A stretch of 64,000 nt of DNA from UBA3946 sp002385755. Lineage in GTDB: Bacteria > Bacillota_I > Bacilli_A > ML615J-28 > CAG-698. Numbering within the stretch: position 1 is the stretch's first letter; every line of letters starts with the position of its first letter. The translations under genes were made by a program, and so were the position numbers. The stretch covers positions 26,669-90,668 of the forward strand of contig JBMNLX010000007.1 in NCBI GenBank assembly GCA_050953085.1, written 5' to 3'. The notes below the pieces were generated by a model. The model saw only the letters and a list, made by a program, of their open reading frames with translations. It did no database searches and was not told where the DNA came from. Below are positions 1 through 6,342 of the stretch, in pieces.

Positions 1-153
1 GTATAGCAAAATATCAGAGATTTCCCCGTCCTTTAAAGTAAACGCAATTTCCCAATAATCAAAATCGGTCCAAAAGCCAAAGTAATAACGATTGGCGTCG
101 TTTTCGTCGCGTTGAAAATCGATAATGTCTGTTACTTTGATTCTTTCCTTCAT
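1..153 (-). CDS. Hypothetical protein, N-terminal fragment (runs off window start)
   Basis: An open frame starts at ATG 153 (minus strand) after an AAAGGA ribosome site 6-7 bases upstream and runs off the window edge. The 51 visible residues begin MKERIKVTDIIDFQRDEND and include an aromatic run (RYYFGFWTDFDYWE). No family is recognised. It diverges from the amidohydrolase gene at 303, so the roughly 150 bases between them probably hold both promoters. Confidence 0.55.
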   Translation of the reverse strand, partial: MKERIKVTDIIDFQRDENDANRYYFGFWTDFDYWEIAFTLKDGEISDILLY

Positions 154-245
154 AACTTATCCTTTCTTTTCTCATATTATACCACTTTTGAACTAATAAA
201 CAACCCCGAAATTTTGATATATTTTGTAAATTTTTCGTGCATCCC

Positions 246-274
246 TTGAACTAATCCCCGCTTTATAATATAAT
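246..274 (+). promoter_or_regulatory. Promoter of the amidohydrolase gene
   Basis: TTGAAC (246-251), a 17-base spacer and TATAAT (269-274). A second overlapping TATAAT lies at 264-269. Transcription would begin near 281, just before the ribosome site. Confidence 0.6.
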
Positions 275-289
275 AAACAAAAAAAGGAG

Positions 290-304
290 AGAGAACGTTT
301 TCAT
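290..304 (-). promoter_or_regulatory. Candidate CcpA cre box
   Basis: The minus strand reads ATGAAAACGTTCTCT, a full match to the cre consensus WTGNAANCGNWNNCW. It lies just downstream of the promoter and overlaps the ribosome site and start of the amidohydrolase gene, a classical roadblock position for catabolite repression. The match is seen directly; CcpA binding is inferred. Confidence 0.6.
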
Positions 305-1475
305 TTTAATTAAAAACGCCAATTTGATCGGCATGAAGGATATTAATTACCAAATAGTCGATATTTTGATTGACGGCGGGAAAATCGCCGCGATCGGAAA
401 ATTTACCGAAAAGGAATACCCGGGAGCGACGGTAATCGACGCGGCCGGGAATTACGTGACGCCGGGCCTGGTTGATCCCCATTGTCATATTGGCCTGTTC
501 GAGGAAGCGATCGGTTTTGAAGGCTCCGACGGAAACGAGCGGACCAATCCGATCTGCCCGGAACTCAGGGCGATTGACGCTATTAAGCCGCAGGATTCGG
601 CTTTCAGGGAGGCGCTTGAAGGCGGGGTCACGACCGTTTGCGCGGGACCGGGGAGCGCGAACCTTATCGGCGGGACTTTCGCCATCCTAAAAACTAAAGG
701 CAAAACGATTGACGATATGGTCGTGACGGCGGAATCGTGCATGAAAATGGCGCTCGGGGAAAACCCCAAGCGCGTCTACAATTCCCAGTCAAAGGCTCCG
801 ACGACGCGGATGGCTTCCGCCGCCTTGCTTCGGGAAGCGCTCTTTAAAGCCAAGGAATATAAAGAAAAAAAGGATAAGTACGAAGCGGATCCCGCGGCGG
901 GTAAAGAAGCGGGCAAGCCCGAGTTCAATCTGAAACTCGAGTCGCTATCGCGCGTTTTTTCAGGCTTGCCGGTGAAAATCCACGCTCACCAGCAGGACGA
1001 TATCGCGACGGCCGTCCGGATCATGAAAGAGTTTAACCTGACGGGGACAATCGATCACGCGACCGAAAGTCATTTGATAGTCGATTATTTGAAAGAAAAT
1101 AAAGTAAAGGTGATAATCGGGCCGACGCTCGGAAGCAAATCAAAATACGAGCTCCGTAACAAAACATTCGCGACGGCCAAGGTTTTGGCGGAGAATAATA
1201 TTAAATATGCGATTATGACCGATCATCCCGTGATTCATGCCGCGAACGCCTTGACGCAAATCGGGCTTTTTGTTCGCGAGGGGCTGCCGGAATTGGAAGC
1301 CTTAAAAGCGGTGACTATTTACGCGGCAGAGCTCAATAATATCGCGGACAGGGTCGGCAGTATTGAGCCGGGAAAAGACGCCGATGTTGTTATTTGGAAC
1401 AATCACCCGCTTCATTATCTTACGAAAGCGCGATACGTCCTAATCAACGGCGAAATCGCTTATGAATCAGAGTAA
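303..1475 (+). CDS. Amidohydrolase family protein (imidazolonepropionase-like)
   Basis: TIM-barrel amidohydrolase of the subtype I metal-dependent superfamily. Visible features are an N-terminal beta strand with 'TPGLVDPHCHIG' (first metal pair HxH), 'KIHAHQQDD' and 'GTIDHATE' in the barrel, 'YAIMTDHPV' (catalytic Asp region) and a C-terminal 'GSIEPGKDADVVIW' segment typical of the family. The usual N-terminal motif (ILIKNANLIGM) begins at ATT 303; the next possible start, TTG 324, cuts it and has no ribosome site, whereas GGAG (286-289) sits 13 bases before the ATT. I therefore place the start at 303. The substrate is unknown, probably a cyclic amide or peptide derivative. It is a single-gene transcript under a candidate cre box. 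Confidence 0.75.
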   Translation: MLIKNANLIGMKDINYQIVDILIDGGKIAAIGKFTEKEYPGATVIDAAGNYVTPGLVDPHCHIGLFEEAIGFEGSDGNERTNPICPELRAIDAIKPQDSAFREALEGGVTTVCAGPGSANLIGGTFAILKTKGKTIDDMVVTAESCMKMALGENPKRVYNSQSKAPTTRMASAALLREALFKAKEYKEKKDKYEADPAAGKEAGKPEFNLKLESLSRVFSGLPVKIHAHQQDDIATAVRIMKEFNLTGTIDHATESHLIVDYLKENKVKVIIGPTLGSKSKYELRNKTFATAKVLAENNIKYAIMTDHPVIHAANALTQIGLFVREGLPELEALKAVTIYAAELNNIADRVGSIEPGKDADVVIWNNHPLHYLTKARYVLINGEIAYESE

Positions 1476-1488
1476 TAAATGAAAATTC

Positions 1489-1549
1489 GGCGAGCCTTCA
1501 CGTTTAGTTTATTAAGTCATACAATATAAGCGAAGGCTCGCCTTTTTTT
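1489..1549 (+). terminator. Rho-independent terminator
   Basis: GGCGAGCCTTC (1489-1499) pairs perfectly with GAAGGCTCGCC (1532-1542), followed by seven T. The loop is long at 32 bases. Confidence 0.75.
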
Positions 1550-1602
1550 GATTTTTGGTTCGCTTTAGCGCGAAATTTTTGCCGAAATTCTGATTTTTTC
1601 TT

Positions 1603-1631
1603 TTGACTTAAAGCGTGATATTTGATATAAT
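1603..1631 (+). promoter_or_regulatory. Promoter of tRNA-Cys
   Basis: TTGACT (1603-1608), 17-base spacer, TATAAT (1626-1631), ending 18 bases before the mature tRNA. Confidence 0.65.
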
Positions 1632-1649
1632 TATTAATGTGGGAAAAAC

Positions 1650-1724
1650 GGCTCCATAGCCAAGTGGCTAAGGCAATGGTCTGCAACACCATGATCGCCG
1701 GTTCAAATCCGGCTGGAGCCTCCA
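1650..1724 (+). tRNA. tRNA-Cys (GCA)
   Basis: A 75-base cloverleaf with encoded CCA. The acceptor stem GGCTCCA pairs with TGGAGCC, the T arm reads GCCGGTTCAAATCCGGC, and the anticodon loop CTGCAAC gives anticodon GCA. It has its own promoter and lies alone between the amidohydrolase gene and a decayed AT-rich stretch, a typical integration neighbourhood. Confidence 0.95.
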
Positions 1725-1899
1725 AAATTGACTTTTAACCAATCCTAGTGGTTTTCCTTATAAAAATAATTGCGCGTAAGCCTCAAAAACCGTTTTTGGG
1801 CCAAATCTGGGTTTGCTCACTCATAATGAGCATATGTTATTATCGCTTAATAAGCGGAAATTAAAAAAGAGTGATAATTTCAAGAAATGCATCGGGTGG
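1725..1899. other. Non-coding stretch with small palindromes
   Basis: No coding frame is convincing. Short inverted repeats are visible: AACCA/TGGTT near 1737-1753, GCTCA/TGAGC near 1815-1832 and the palindrome GCTTAATAAGC near 1845. They may be remnants of mobile DNA 3' of the tRNA gene. No attachment site could be defined. Confidence 0.35.
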
Positions 1900-2005
1900 G
1901 GATGGTAAGCCCCCCCCAGTTCTACAATAACATTAATGTTAGTGTTACAGTGTGCCGTAAATGTGGTTGTTTTTTACCTTTTGTAACACTTTATTATTAC
2001 CATCC
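1900..2005. repeat. Nested inverted-repeat element
   Basis: The outer arms GGATGGTAA (1900-1908) and TTACCATCC (1997-2005) are perfect. Inner arms AGTGTTACA (1941-1949) and TGTAACACT (1982-1990) are also perfect. A separate 12-base palindrome, AACATTAATGTT, sits at 1929-1940. Together they could fold as a branched structure. There is no coding content. It could be a small palindromic repeat or a relic of a mobile element. Confidence 0.5.
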
Positions 2006-2053
2006 ATTTTCCTCTACTTTCTATGTATCACTTTCGTTTTTCATAGAATAATA

Positions 2054-2083
2054 TTAACATTAAATACTCTTTAATGTTATAAT
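2054..2083 (+). promoter_or_regulatory. Promoter with an inverted repeat in its spacer
   Basis: TTAACA (2054-2059), 18-base spacer, TATAAT (2078-2083). The perfect repeat AACATTAAA (2056-2064) / TTTAATGTT (2070-2078) spans the spacer and touches both hexamers, as an operator would. The half-site resembles the palindrome at 1929-1940. Confidence 0.5.
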
Positions 2084-2089
2084 ACTTAA

Positions 2090-2182
2090 AAAGCGACAGT
2101 TTAAAACTGGCGCCCTCACCAAGATGGCTGATAATCTTCAGCAGAGGGCTTGCGCAATCGGGAACGATAGTTCCCTTTTTTT
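2090..2182 (+). ncRNA. Candidate small structured RNA
   Basis: About 90 bases lie between the promoter at 2054-2083 and an intrinsic terminator, with no open frame. Predicted hairpins in order are CAGTT/AACTG (about 2096-2108), a GCGC-CCTC / GAGGGC-TT-GCGC stem enclosing AAGAT/ATCTT (about 2110-2154), and GGGAAC-GATA-GTTCCC (2160-2175) followed by seven T. No riboswitch family is recognised. It could be an independent sRNA or an attenuated leader of the lost genes downstream. Confidence 0.45.
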
Positions 2183-2240
2183 ATTTTCTCAATATCTCGA
2201 TAAATATTTAAAACTTTTTGTAGTCGGCGGTTAATAACCG

Positions 2241-2275
2241 CTTACAAGTAAAATAACTAGTATTTTACTTGTAAG
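2241..2275. repeat. Perfect 15-bp inverted repeat
   Basis: CTTACAAGTAAAATA, a 5-base loop (ACTAG), then its exact reverse complement. No T run follows directly, so a DNA-binding or recombination site fits as well as a terminator. Confidence 0.6.
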
Positions 2276-2325
2276 GGAGTTTTTAAATGACTCTCTTTTT
2301 TAATTCATTGAACATGTAAAAAAGA

Positions 2326-2395
2326 CAGGAGACTTTAAAGTCTCCTTCTTTTTTTACCACAATATAAAAATAAGAAGGGGCTTTAAGTCTCCTGT
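2326..2395. terminator. Bidirectional terminator-like repeat
   Basis: GGAGACTTT/AAAGTCTCC (2328-2345) forms an 18-base palindrome followed by TTCTTTTTTT. A near-complementary arm (AAGAAGGGGCTTTAAGTCTC, 2372-2391) lies just after it and can pair with the whole first arm. It would end transcripts from both directions and closes the decayed minus-strand module. Confidence 0.55.
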
Positions 2396-2397
2396 TT

Positions 2398-2599
2398 TTA
2401 GTTTTGATTTAAATCTAATAACCAGTCTGCAGAAATGTTGAAAGCTGTACATATTTTTTAATTGTATCACTTGTAAGTTTGTTACGACCAGTTTCTAGTA
2501 GAGCAAGGTAGTACTGATTCAAATTTTTTACTGGCTTCTGTTAAGTTTAGATTATATAGTAATTGAAGTCTTTGATTTTTATTTAACAGCTGTAATCTC
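2398..2599 (-). pseudogene. XRE-type helix-turn-helix regulator, frameshifted remnant
   Basis: The minus strand encodes pieces of one Cro/C1-type DNA-binding domain in different frames. One frame reads NLNLTEASKKFES, the next YYLALLETGRNKLTSDTIKK, and a third ICTAFNISADWLLDLNQN before TAA at 2398. Joined, they match the usual order of an XRE domain (helix 2, recognition helix, 'ISADWLLDL' end). At least two frameshifts break it and no intact start is seen. It follows the secreted-peptide remnant; that gene's TAGGAG could serve as its ribosome site, suggesting a former two-gene unit. Confidence 0.6.
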
Positions 2600-2797
2600 C
2601 TAATAAAAAGGTGTAATAATTTTATTTGACATTACTTTTAGTAGATTATTGATAAATGTTCCTGAATATTCTCCGCCTTCCCTAAACGCGCTGTCCACAT
2701 GCTATAACCCAAAATAACTTAGAGCATAAACATCATTTGATGAAATACTATAGTAACAAAAAAATCCTGCAATAATAACAAAAAGGATTTTTTTCAT
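2600..2797 (-). pseudogene. Small secreted peptide gene with in-frame amber stop
   Basis: ATG at 2797 follows a strong AGGAAGGGGG ribosome site. The first 31 codons give a signal peptide (MKKILFVIIAGFFCYYSISS, then NDVYALSYFGL). A TAG at 2702-2704 interrupts the frame, which then continues for 33 codons to TAG at 2600. The original product would be about 65 residues with a short polar mature part (HVDSAFREGGEYSGTF). No family is recognised. The adjacent XRE remnant suggests a regulated secreted peptide, such as a signal or antimicrobial; this is inference. It could also be a sequencing error. Confidence 0.5.
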
Positions 2798-2889
2798 ATT
2801 AACCCCCTTCCTAGACTATGCCTTCAAAAAATACATTTTACTGCTATAAATTATCAATATCAAGATGTTTAACGAAAACAAAAAAAACC

Positions 2890-2918
2890 TTGACAAAAAC
2901 AACTTAATATGGTAAATT
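2890..2918 (+). promoter_or_regulatory. Promoter of the 2944 lipoprotein gene
   Basis: Consensus TTGACA (2890-2895), 17-base spacer, TAAATT (2913-2918). Confidence 0.55.
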
Positions 2919-2943
2919 TTAGTTATATTGAAAGGTGGAAAAA

Positions 2944-3639
2944 ATGAAAAAAAGTATTTTTGCGAAATCATTATTTTTTGTAATGTTTGCCTTCCTTCTG
3001 GTTTTGACGTCCTGTAATGATAAGTCGTCGACAGAGGCGTTGGAAGTAGCGTTAAGAGATGAAGAAAGTTATCTTAACTGCGAAATAGAACTTTACACGA
3101 AATCAGAAGTTAACGGTCTCACAATAGAAAACGAAACAATAATAAAAGTCGACGGCGATAAGATTTATACGGAAACTAACTCGGCCCTTTTTGAATATTA
3201 TTGTTATTTAATTAAGAAAGACAATAAATTCTATATGGCCACAAAATTTATGCTAAACGAATGGATTGTTGTGGAGCTGGAAACCGATGAATCGGAGACC
3301 ATTGATTTTGGCGAGTTCTCCGCGGAAGATTTTGAGTTGGATAAAGAAGACAATTATTACGTTTTAAAAAGCGCGAAGCTAGAAGAATACATGCAAAAAA
3401 TAATAGATGAAGAGAGTTTGTTGGAAGAATTTGAAGATGCGTCCGAACTCGATTTGATTGATTTCAATTTAAAACTTTTAATAAAAGACGAAAGAGTCGA
3501 AAAAGTGATTTATTCCGCTGTTTTTAAAGCGGGAGACACGGAAATGTCCATTGAATGCGAAATGACATATTCAAATTTCGGCAACGTCACGGTGGAAATT
3601 CCCGAAGAGGTTAACGAATTGATTGAGGAATACGAATAA
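2944..3639 (+). CDS. Acidic lipoprotein of unknown function
   Basis: Start ATG 2944 is chosen because AAAGGTGG (2931-2938) lies just upstream; GTG 2935 falls within that ribosome site. The N-terminus is a lipoprotein signal (MKKSIFAKSLFFVMFAFLLVLTSC) with lipid-modified Cys24. The mature part, about 207 residues, is strongly acidic and beta-rich in pattern, resembling the small outer-surface lipoproteins with alternating amphipathic strands seen in AT-rich Bacillota (LppX/LolA-like architecture cannot be excluded). Codons are AT-rich compared with the core genes. It is a single gene with its own promoter and terminator. Confidence 0.75.
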   Translation: MKKSIFAKSLFFVMFAFLLVLTSCNDKSSTEALEVALRDEESYLNCEIELYTKSEVNGLTIENETIIKVDGDKIYTETNSALFEYYCYLIKKDNKFYMATKFMLNEWIVVELETDESETIDFGEFSAEDFELDKEDNYYVLKSAKLEEYMQKIIDEESLLEEFEDASELDLIDFNLKLLIKDERVEKVIYSAVFKAGDTEMSIECEMTYSNFGNVTVEIPEEVNELIEEYE

Positions 3640-3662
3640 ACACCATTGATCCCTTATGTCCT

Positions 3663-3695
3663 GAGATTTCACGCTCGCCGTGAAATCTCTTTTTT
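3663..3695 (+). terminator. Rho-independent terminator
   Basis: GAGATTTCACG (3663-3673), loop CTCGC, CGTGAAATCTC (3679-3689), then six T. Confidence 0.85.
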
Positions 3696-3798
3696 CAAAT
3701 AATATATTGCATATGGTTGGATGTTATGATATAGTTAAACCGGTAACAAGCATTATTAGGATGATCTCAAAACGCAAAGAAAAGGAGAATGAGCCGCT

Positions 3799-4155
3799 GT
3801 GTTTTTAAAGATATATTTTGACGCCACGACAATAGTAACGATCGTTTTCTTGGTGCTTTTTATCGTTATGGCGATCACTTTTCCTTTTATAAAACAAAAT
3901 TCATTATACGGTATCCGCACCCGCAACACGTTTGAATCGAAAGAGGTATGGCGTAAAGTTCACAACACAATTGCTATTTTAATAATACCTTTCGCCATTG
4001 CTTTATTCGCGATATTGTTTATTAAGGATACGATTGTCGAGACGATATTGCTGGTTATTATTGTATTCTTTTCTTTTGTAATGTTTGGAATTGTTGACCA
4101 TATCTTTGGAAGAAAGTATTTTCGGGAAAAAGAGAAAAAAGAAAAACGTGAATAG
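3799..4155 (+). CDS. SdpI/YhfL family membrane protein
   Basis: This 118-residue integral membrane protein has three hydrophobic segments (about 8-30, 55-78, 82-104). Between the first two is the family signature 'NSLYGIRTRNTF-ESKEVWRKVH'. The family includes SdpI, the immunity protein against the SDP toxin of Bacillus subtilis, but most small members have unknown roles. Start is GTG 3799, 12 bases after AAAGGAG (3781-3787); an ATG at 3789 opens only a ten-codon other frame. The tail is a charged KEKKEKRE. Given the decayed secreted-peptide gene 1 kb upstream, an immunity role is possible but unproven. Confidence 0.75.
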   Translation: MFLKIYFDATTIVTIVFLVLFIVMAITFPFIKQNSLYGIRTRNTFESKEVWRKVHNTIAILIIPFAIALFAILFIKDTIVETILLVIIVFFSFVMFGIVDHIFGRKYFREKEKKEKRE

Positions 4156-4283
4156 GAAATTCGGAAAAAGATCGAATCCGGCTGGAGATAGCTGATAGAA
4201 TAAAATTAATGCCTGGGTGGATGTTTATTATTCAAATCAGGATAAATAACAAAGTAATTATTCGTCCCTGGGAAAGAATCGGC

Positions 4284-4835
4284 ATGAAGAAAAAACTTTT
4301 GGAAATGACAAAAGAAGAACTGAGGCGCTTGTTTCCCATATTTCTTGTACCGCATAAAAAAGAATGGCGGGACGTTTTCGCCGAGGAAAAAGGCGTATTA
4401 ACTAGCTTTTTAAAGGATATCAAACTTTTAAGAATTGAACATATCGGGAGCACCGCGATTCCTGATATTTATGCGAAAGACATCGTCTATGTGGAAGAGA
4501 AAGATTTCGTCAGGGCTGAATCGATTCTTAAAGAAAATGGTTATATATTGATGTATCAAAAAGAAACAACGGCCGCGTTTAACAAGGGATATACCGAAGA
4601 TGGTTTTGCTGAAAAAGTATTTCACGTTCATTTGCGCACGAGAGGCGATATCGACGAGCTATATTTCCGGGATTATTTTTTGGAGTTTCTCGATGTCGCG
4701 AAAGAATATGAATCGCTGAAGTTAAAACTGTGGAAACAATAAGAATATAACCGGGATGGTTATACCGACGCTAAAACGAAGTTCATAGGTGAGATTACTT
4801 CCAAAGCCAAAGAGTTTTATAATGGCAAATATTAA
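4284..4835 (+). pseudogene. GrpB-family nucleotidyltransferase-like protein, damaged
   Basis: The frame starts MKKKLLEMTKEELRRLFPI, the normal start of GrpB/UPF0157 proteins, and contains 'LLRIEHIGSTAIP' and 'FNKGYTEDGFAEKVFHVHLR'. Two lesions are visible. After HIGSTAIP the usual segment carrying 'AKPIIDI' is shortened to 'DIYAKDIVYVEE', losing roughly ten residues around the nucleotidyltransferase-type acidic site. A TAA at 4740-4742 then replaces a codon in the C-terminal 'LWK-YEYNRDGYTDAKT' motif; the same frame continues to TAA 4833. An upstream in-frame extension to 4209 has no family similarity. Translation may yield a 152-residue truncated protein. Confidence 0.7.
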
Positions 4836-4844
4836 TGATTAAAA

Positions 4845-4885
4845 ACATCTCCGAGTCACGCCAGTGCCAGGAGATGTATTTTTTT
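4845..4885 (+). terminator. Rho-independent terminator
   Basis: ACATCTCC (4845-4852) pairs with GGAGATGT (4870-4877), followed by A and seven T. Confidence 0.75.
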
Positions 4886-4889
4886 ATCA

Positions 4890-5136
4890 GCCATATAAAC
4901 GTCGCTTGAAAATTAAACGATCTATTTATTTTTTTATATGTCGAAGCATAATAAATTGCATTTCCGCAAATAAATTAACGCTAATTTTCATATTATTTAT
5001 ATGACGGTTTTCATAAGAAATTTGATGTTGAAGGATTCATATTAGAAAAAAACATCTCCAAGTTGTATATGTCAATTTGCTGATTCCTTACTACATCCAG
5101 TTAACATTATCAACAATAACTATCATACTTATACAA
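4890..5136. other. AT-rich non-coding stretch
   Basis: No supported coding frame is seen in either direction. An AACATCTCCAAG segment near 5047 repeats the first arm of the upstream terminator without its partner arm, suggesting a degenerate duplication. Confidence 0.3.
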
Positions 5137-5276
5137 TTACTCCTTATCCAACATATTCAGTTCTAGATCTCTAATGGTCATTACTCATAATCCAACCATT
5201 TTTTAAGATTCTTAACTTTTTTCTCTTTCACTTTTCGTCTAAACTTCTTGTCTTTATACTGCATTTTTCTTTTCAT
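5137..5276 (-). CDS. Two tiny overlapping ORFs, first a 31-residue basic peptide
   Basis: ATG 5276 follows GAGAGGAG at good spacing. It encodes MKRKMQYKDKKFRRKVKEKK followed by VKNLKKWLDYE, about half Lys or Arg, ending TAA at 5181. The stop overlaps the next ATG (TAATGA), which opens a 14-codon frame (MTIRDLELNMLDKE) ending at 5137. The second frame may be the decayed start of a longer gene. The strong ribosome site and overlap suggest real translation at some time; function is unknown. Confidence 0.35.
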
Positions 5277-5420
5277 ACTGCACTCCTCTCACTAATTTGC
5301 TTTTCAACTTATCTAATTCACCCAACTCATATTACTTATAATTACATTTCTAAGGATCCAGCATTAAAATCAATTTGTGAAGAAGCTTTATACGCGGTAG
5401 AAACGATAACAAAAAGAGTC

Positions 5421-5642
5421 GTGGAAAGTTGGGAAAAACAGTATGTCAAAAAAGGCGGATATGCAAAGTGTCCCGATCCGGAAGATTTTATATACAAGGC
5501 ATACGACGAGGAAGTAAACTGTTACCGAGAATTCAAAGGGTTTTTTACCGATATTTCCTGCTGTGAACGGTTTGATTTTGACAAACCGATAACAAAAGAT
5601 ACTGTCATTTACGTAAGGTTTGAGACCGATTTTTCGGCGTAA
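5421..5642 (+). CDS. Hypothetical protein, probably 5'-truncated
   Basis: The annotated GTG start gives 73 residues (MESWEKQYVKKGG ... VRFETDFSA). The same frame stays open about 100 bases further upstream with protein-like sequence (DPALKSICEEALYAVETITK) but has no ATG and no ribosome site, so this is likely the C-terminal part of a longer, beheaded gene. It has Cys pairs (ECGNCY-like 'VNCYREF' and 'ISCCERF') and ends cleanly before a terminator. The family is not recognised. Confidence 0.45.
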   Translation: MESWEKQYVKKGGYAKCPDPEDFIYKAYDEEVNCYREFKGFFTDISCCERFDFDKPITKDTVIYVRFETDFSA

Positions 5643-5650
5643 AACAAAGC

Positions 5651-5679
5651 AAAAAGCCGCGTTTTAAGCGGTCTTTTTA
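5651..5679 (+). terminator. Weak terminator
   Basis: AAAAGCCGC / GCGGTCTTTTT hairpin with a six-base loop and a T run after a short stem. Confidence 0.5.
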
Positions 5680-5752
5680 ATTTTTAGATGTCTTTACGGT
5701 GTTACCTGATTACCATCTTGATATACAAATTAACGTCAACTTATTTTTCACC

Positions 5753-5781
5753 TTGAAAGAAATCCCTTTTCGTGTTATTAT
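5753..5781 (+). promoter_or_regulatory. Promoter of the CBS-domain gene
   Basis: TTGAAA (5753-5758), 17-base spacer, TATTAT (5776-5781). Confidence 0.5.
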
Positions 5782-5820
5782 TATCAAGGAAGAATAAGAC
5801 GGAAAGAGGTTGTTTTACGC

Positions 5821-6237
5821 ATGAATATTTTATTGATGCTTATACCGAAAAACAAAGTCGCATACATTTTTGAGGACTCGACGGTCCGGCAGGCTCTTGA
5901 GAAAATGGAATACCACCGCTACACCGCGGTCCCCATCCTTAATAGGGAAGGGGGTTATGTTGGCACTTTAACCGAGGGAGATTTACTATGGGCGATAAAA
6001 AATAAATATGATTTAAATCTAAAAGCCGCGGAGAATCTCCCCGTGTCATCGATTCCCCGCAATCGTGACAACTTACCGGTAACAATCGAAGTATCGTTTG
6101 CGGAGCTGGTTCGGAAGGCCGTGGAACAGAACTTTGTCCCGGTCCTTGACGGCAAATTCTCGTTTATCGGTATCATCACAAGAAAAGATATTATCCAATA
6201 TTGCTATAAAAAAATGTGCGCGAAAGAAGAACGTTAA
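5821..6237 (+). CDS. Stand-alone CBS-domain pair protein
   Basis: 138 residues forming two CBS motifs (about 8-60 and 70-132) and nothing else. The repeats 'AVPILNREGGYVGTLTEGDLLW' and 'FVPVLDGKFSFIGIITRKDII' are the usual beta-alpha-beta ends. Such CBS pairs, similar to YkuL of Bacillus, bind adenine nucleotides or c-di-AMP and act as energy or ligand sensors. GAAAGAGG lies 12 bases before ATG 5821. It directly precedes the branched-chain amino-acid operon, but that operon has its own promoter, so a regulatory link is only a guess. Confidence 0.8.
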   Translation: MNILLMLIPKNKVAYIFEDSTVRQALEKMEYHRYTAVPILNREGGYVGTLTEGDLLWAIKNKYDLNLKAAENLPVSSIPRNRDNLPVTIEVSFAELVRKAVEQNFVPVLDGKFSFIGIITRKDIIQYCYKKMCAKEER

Positions 6238-6296
6238 TCCCCGGATTATCGCTCTTTTTTTATTATGAAATTTGCTTTATTTTTGCTAATTTATGT

Positions 6297-6320
6297 TATA
6301 ATATAAGAGAGCGTTTTCAT
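6297..6320 (+). promoter_or_regulatory. -10 element and cre box of the branched-chain amino-acid operon
   Basis: TATAAT at 6297-6302 (the -35 is poor). Directly downstream, 6306-6320 reads ATGAAAACGCTCTCT on the minus strand, a full match to the cre consensus. It overlaps the perfect palindrome GTTTTCAT-T-ATGAAAAC (6313-6329). This predicts CcpA roadblock repression of the whole operon when preferred sugars are present. Confidence 0.6.
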
Positions 6321-6342
6321 TATGAAAACAGAAAGGAAGAGT

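Noticed and set aside
1504..1725. Minus-strand ORF covering tRNA-Cys
   Set aside because: It merely reads the tRNA and terminator in reverse; similar 'EPAIMVLQT'-type ORFs are common tRNA artefacts.
2241..2275. Factor-independent terminator
   Set aside because: The stem is followed by GGGAGTTTTT rather than a direct T run, so it is listed as a repeat instead.
1725..5700. An integrated prophage or conjugative island next to tRNA-Cys
   Set aside because: No integrase, phage structural or conjugation gene and no direct repeat of the tRNA 3' end was seen; only decay and AT-rich accessory genes.
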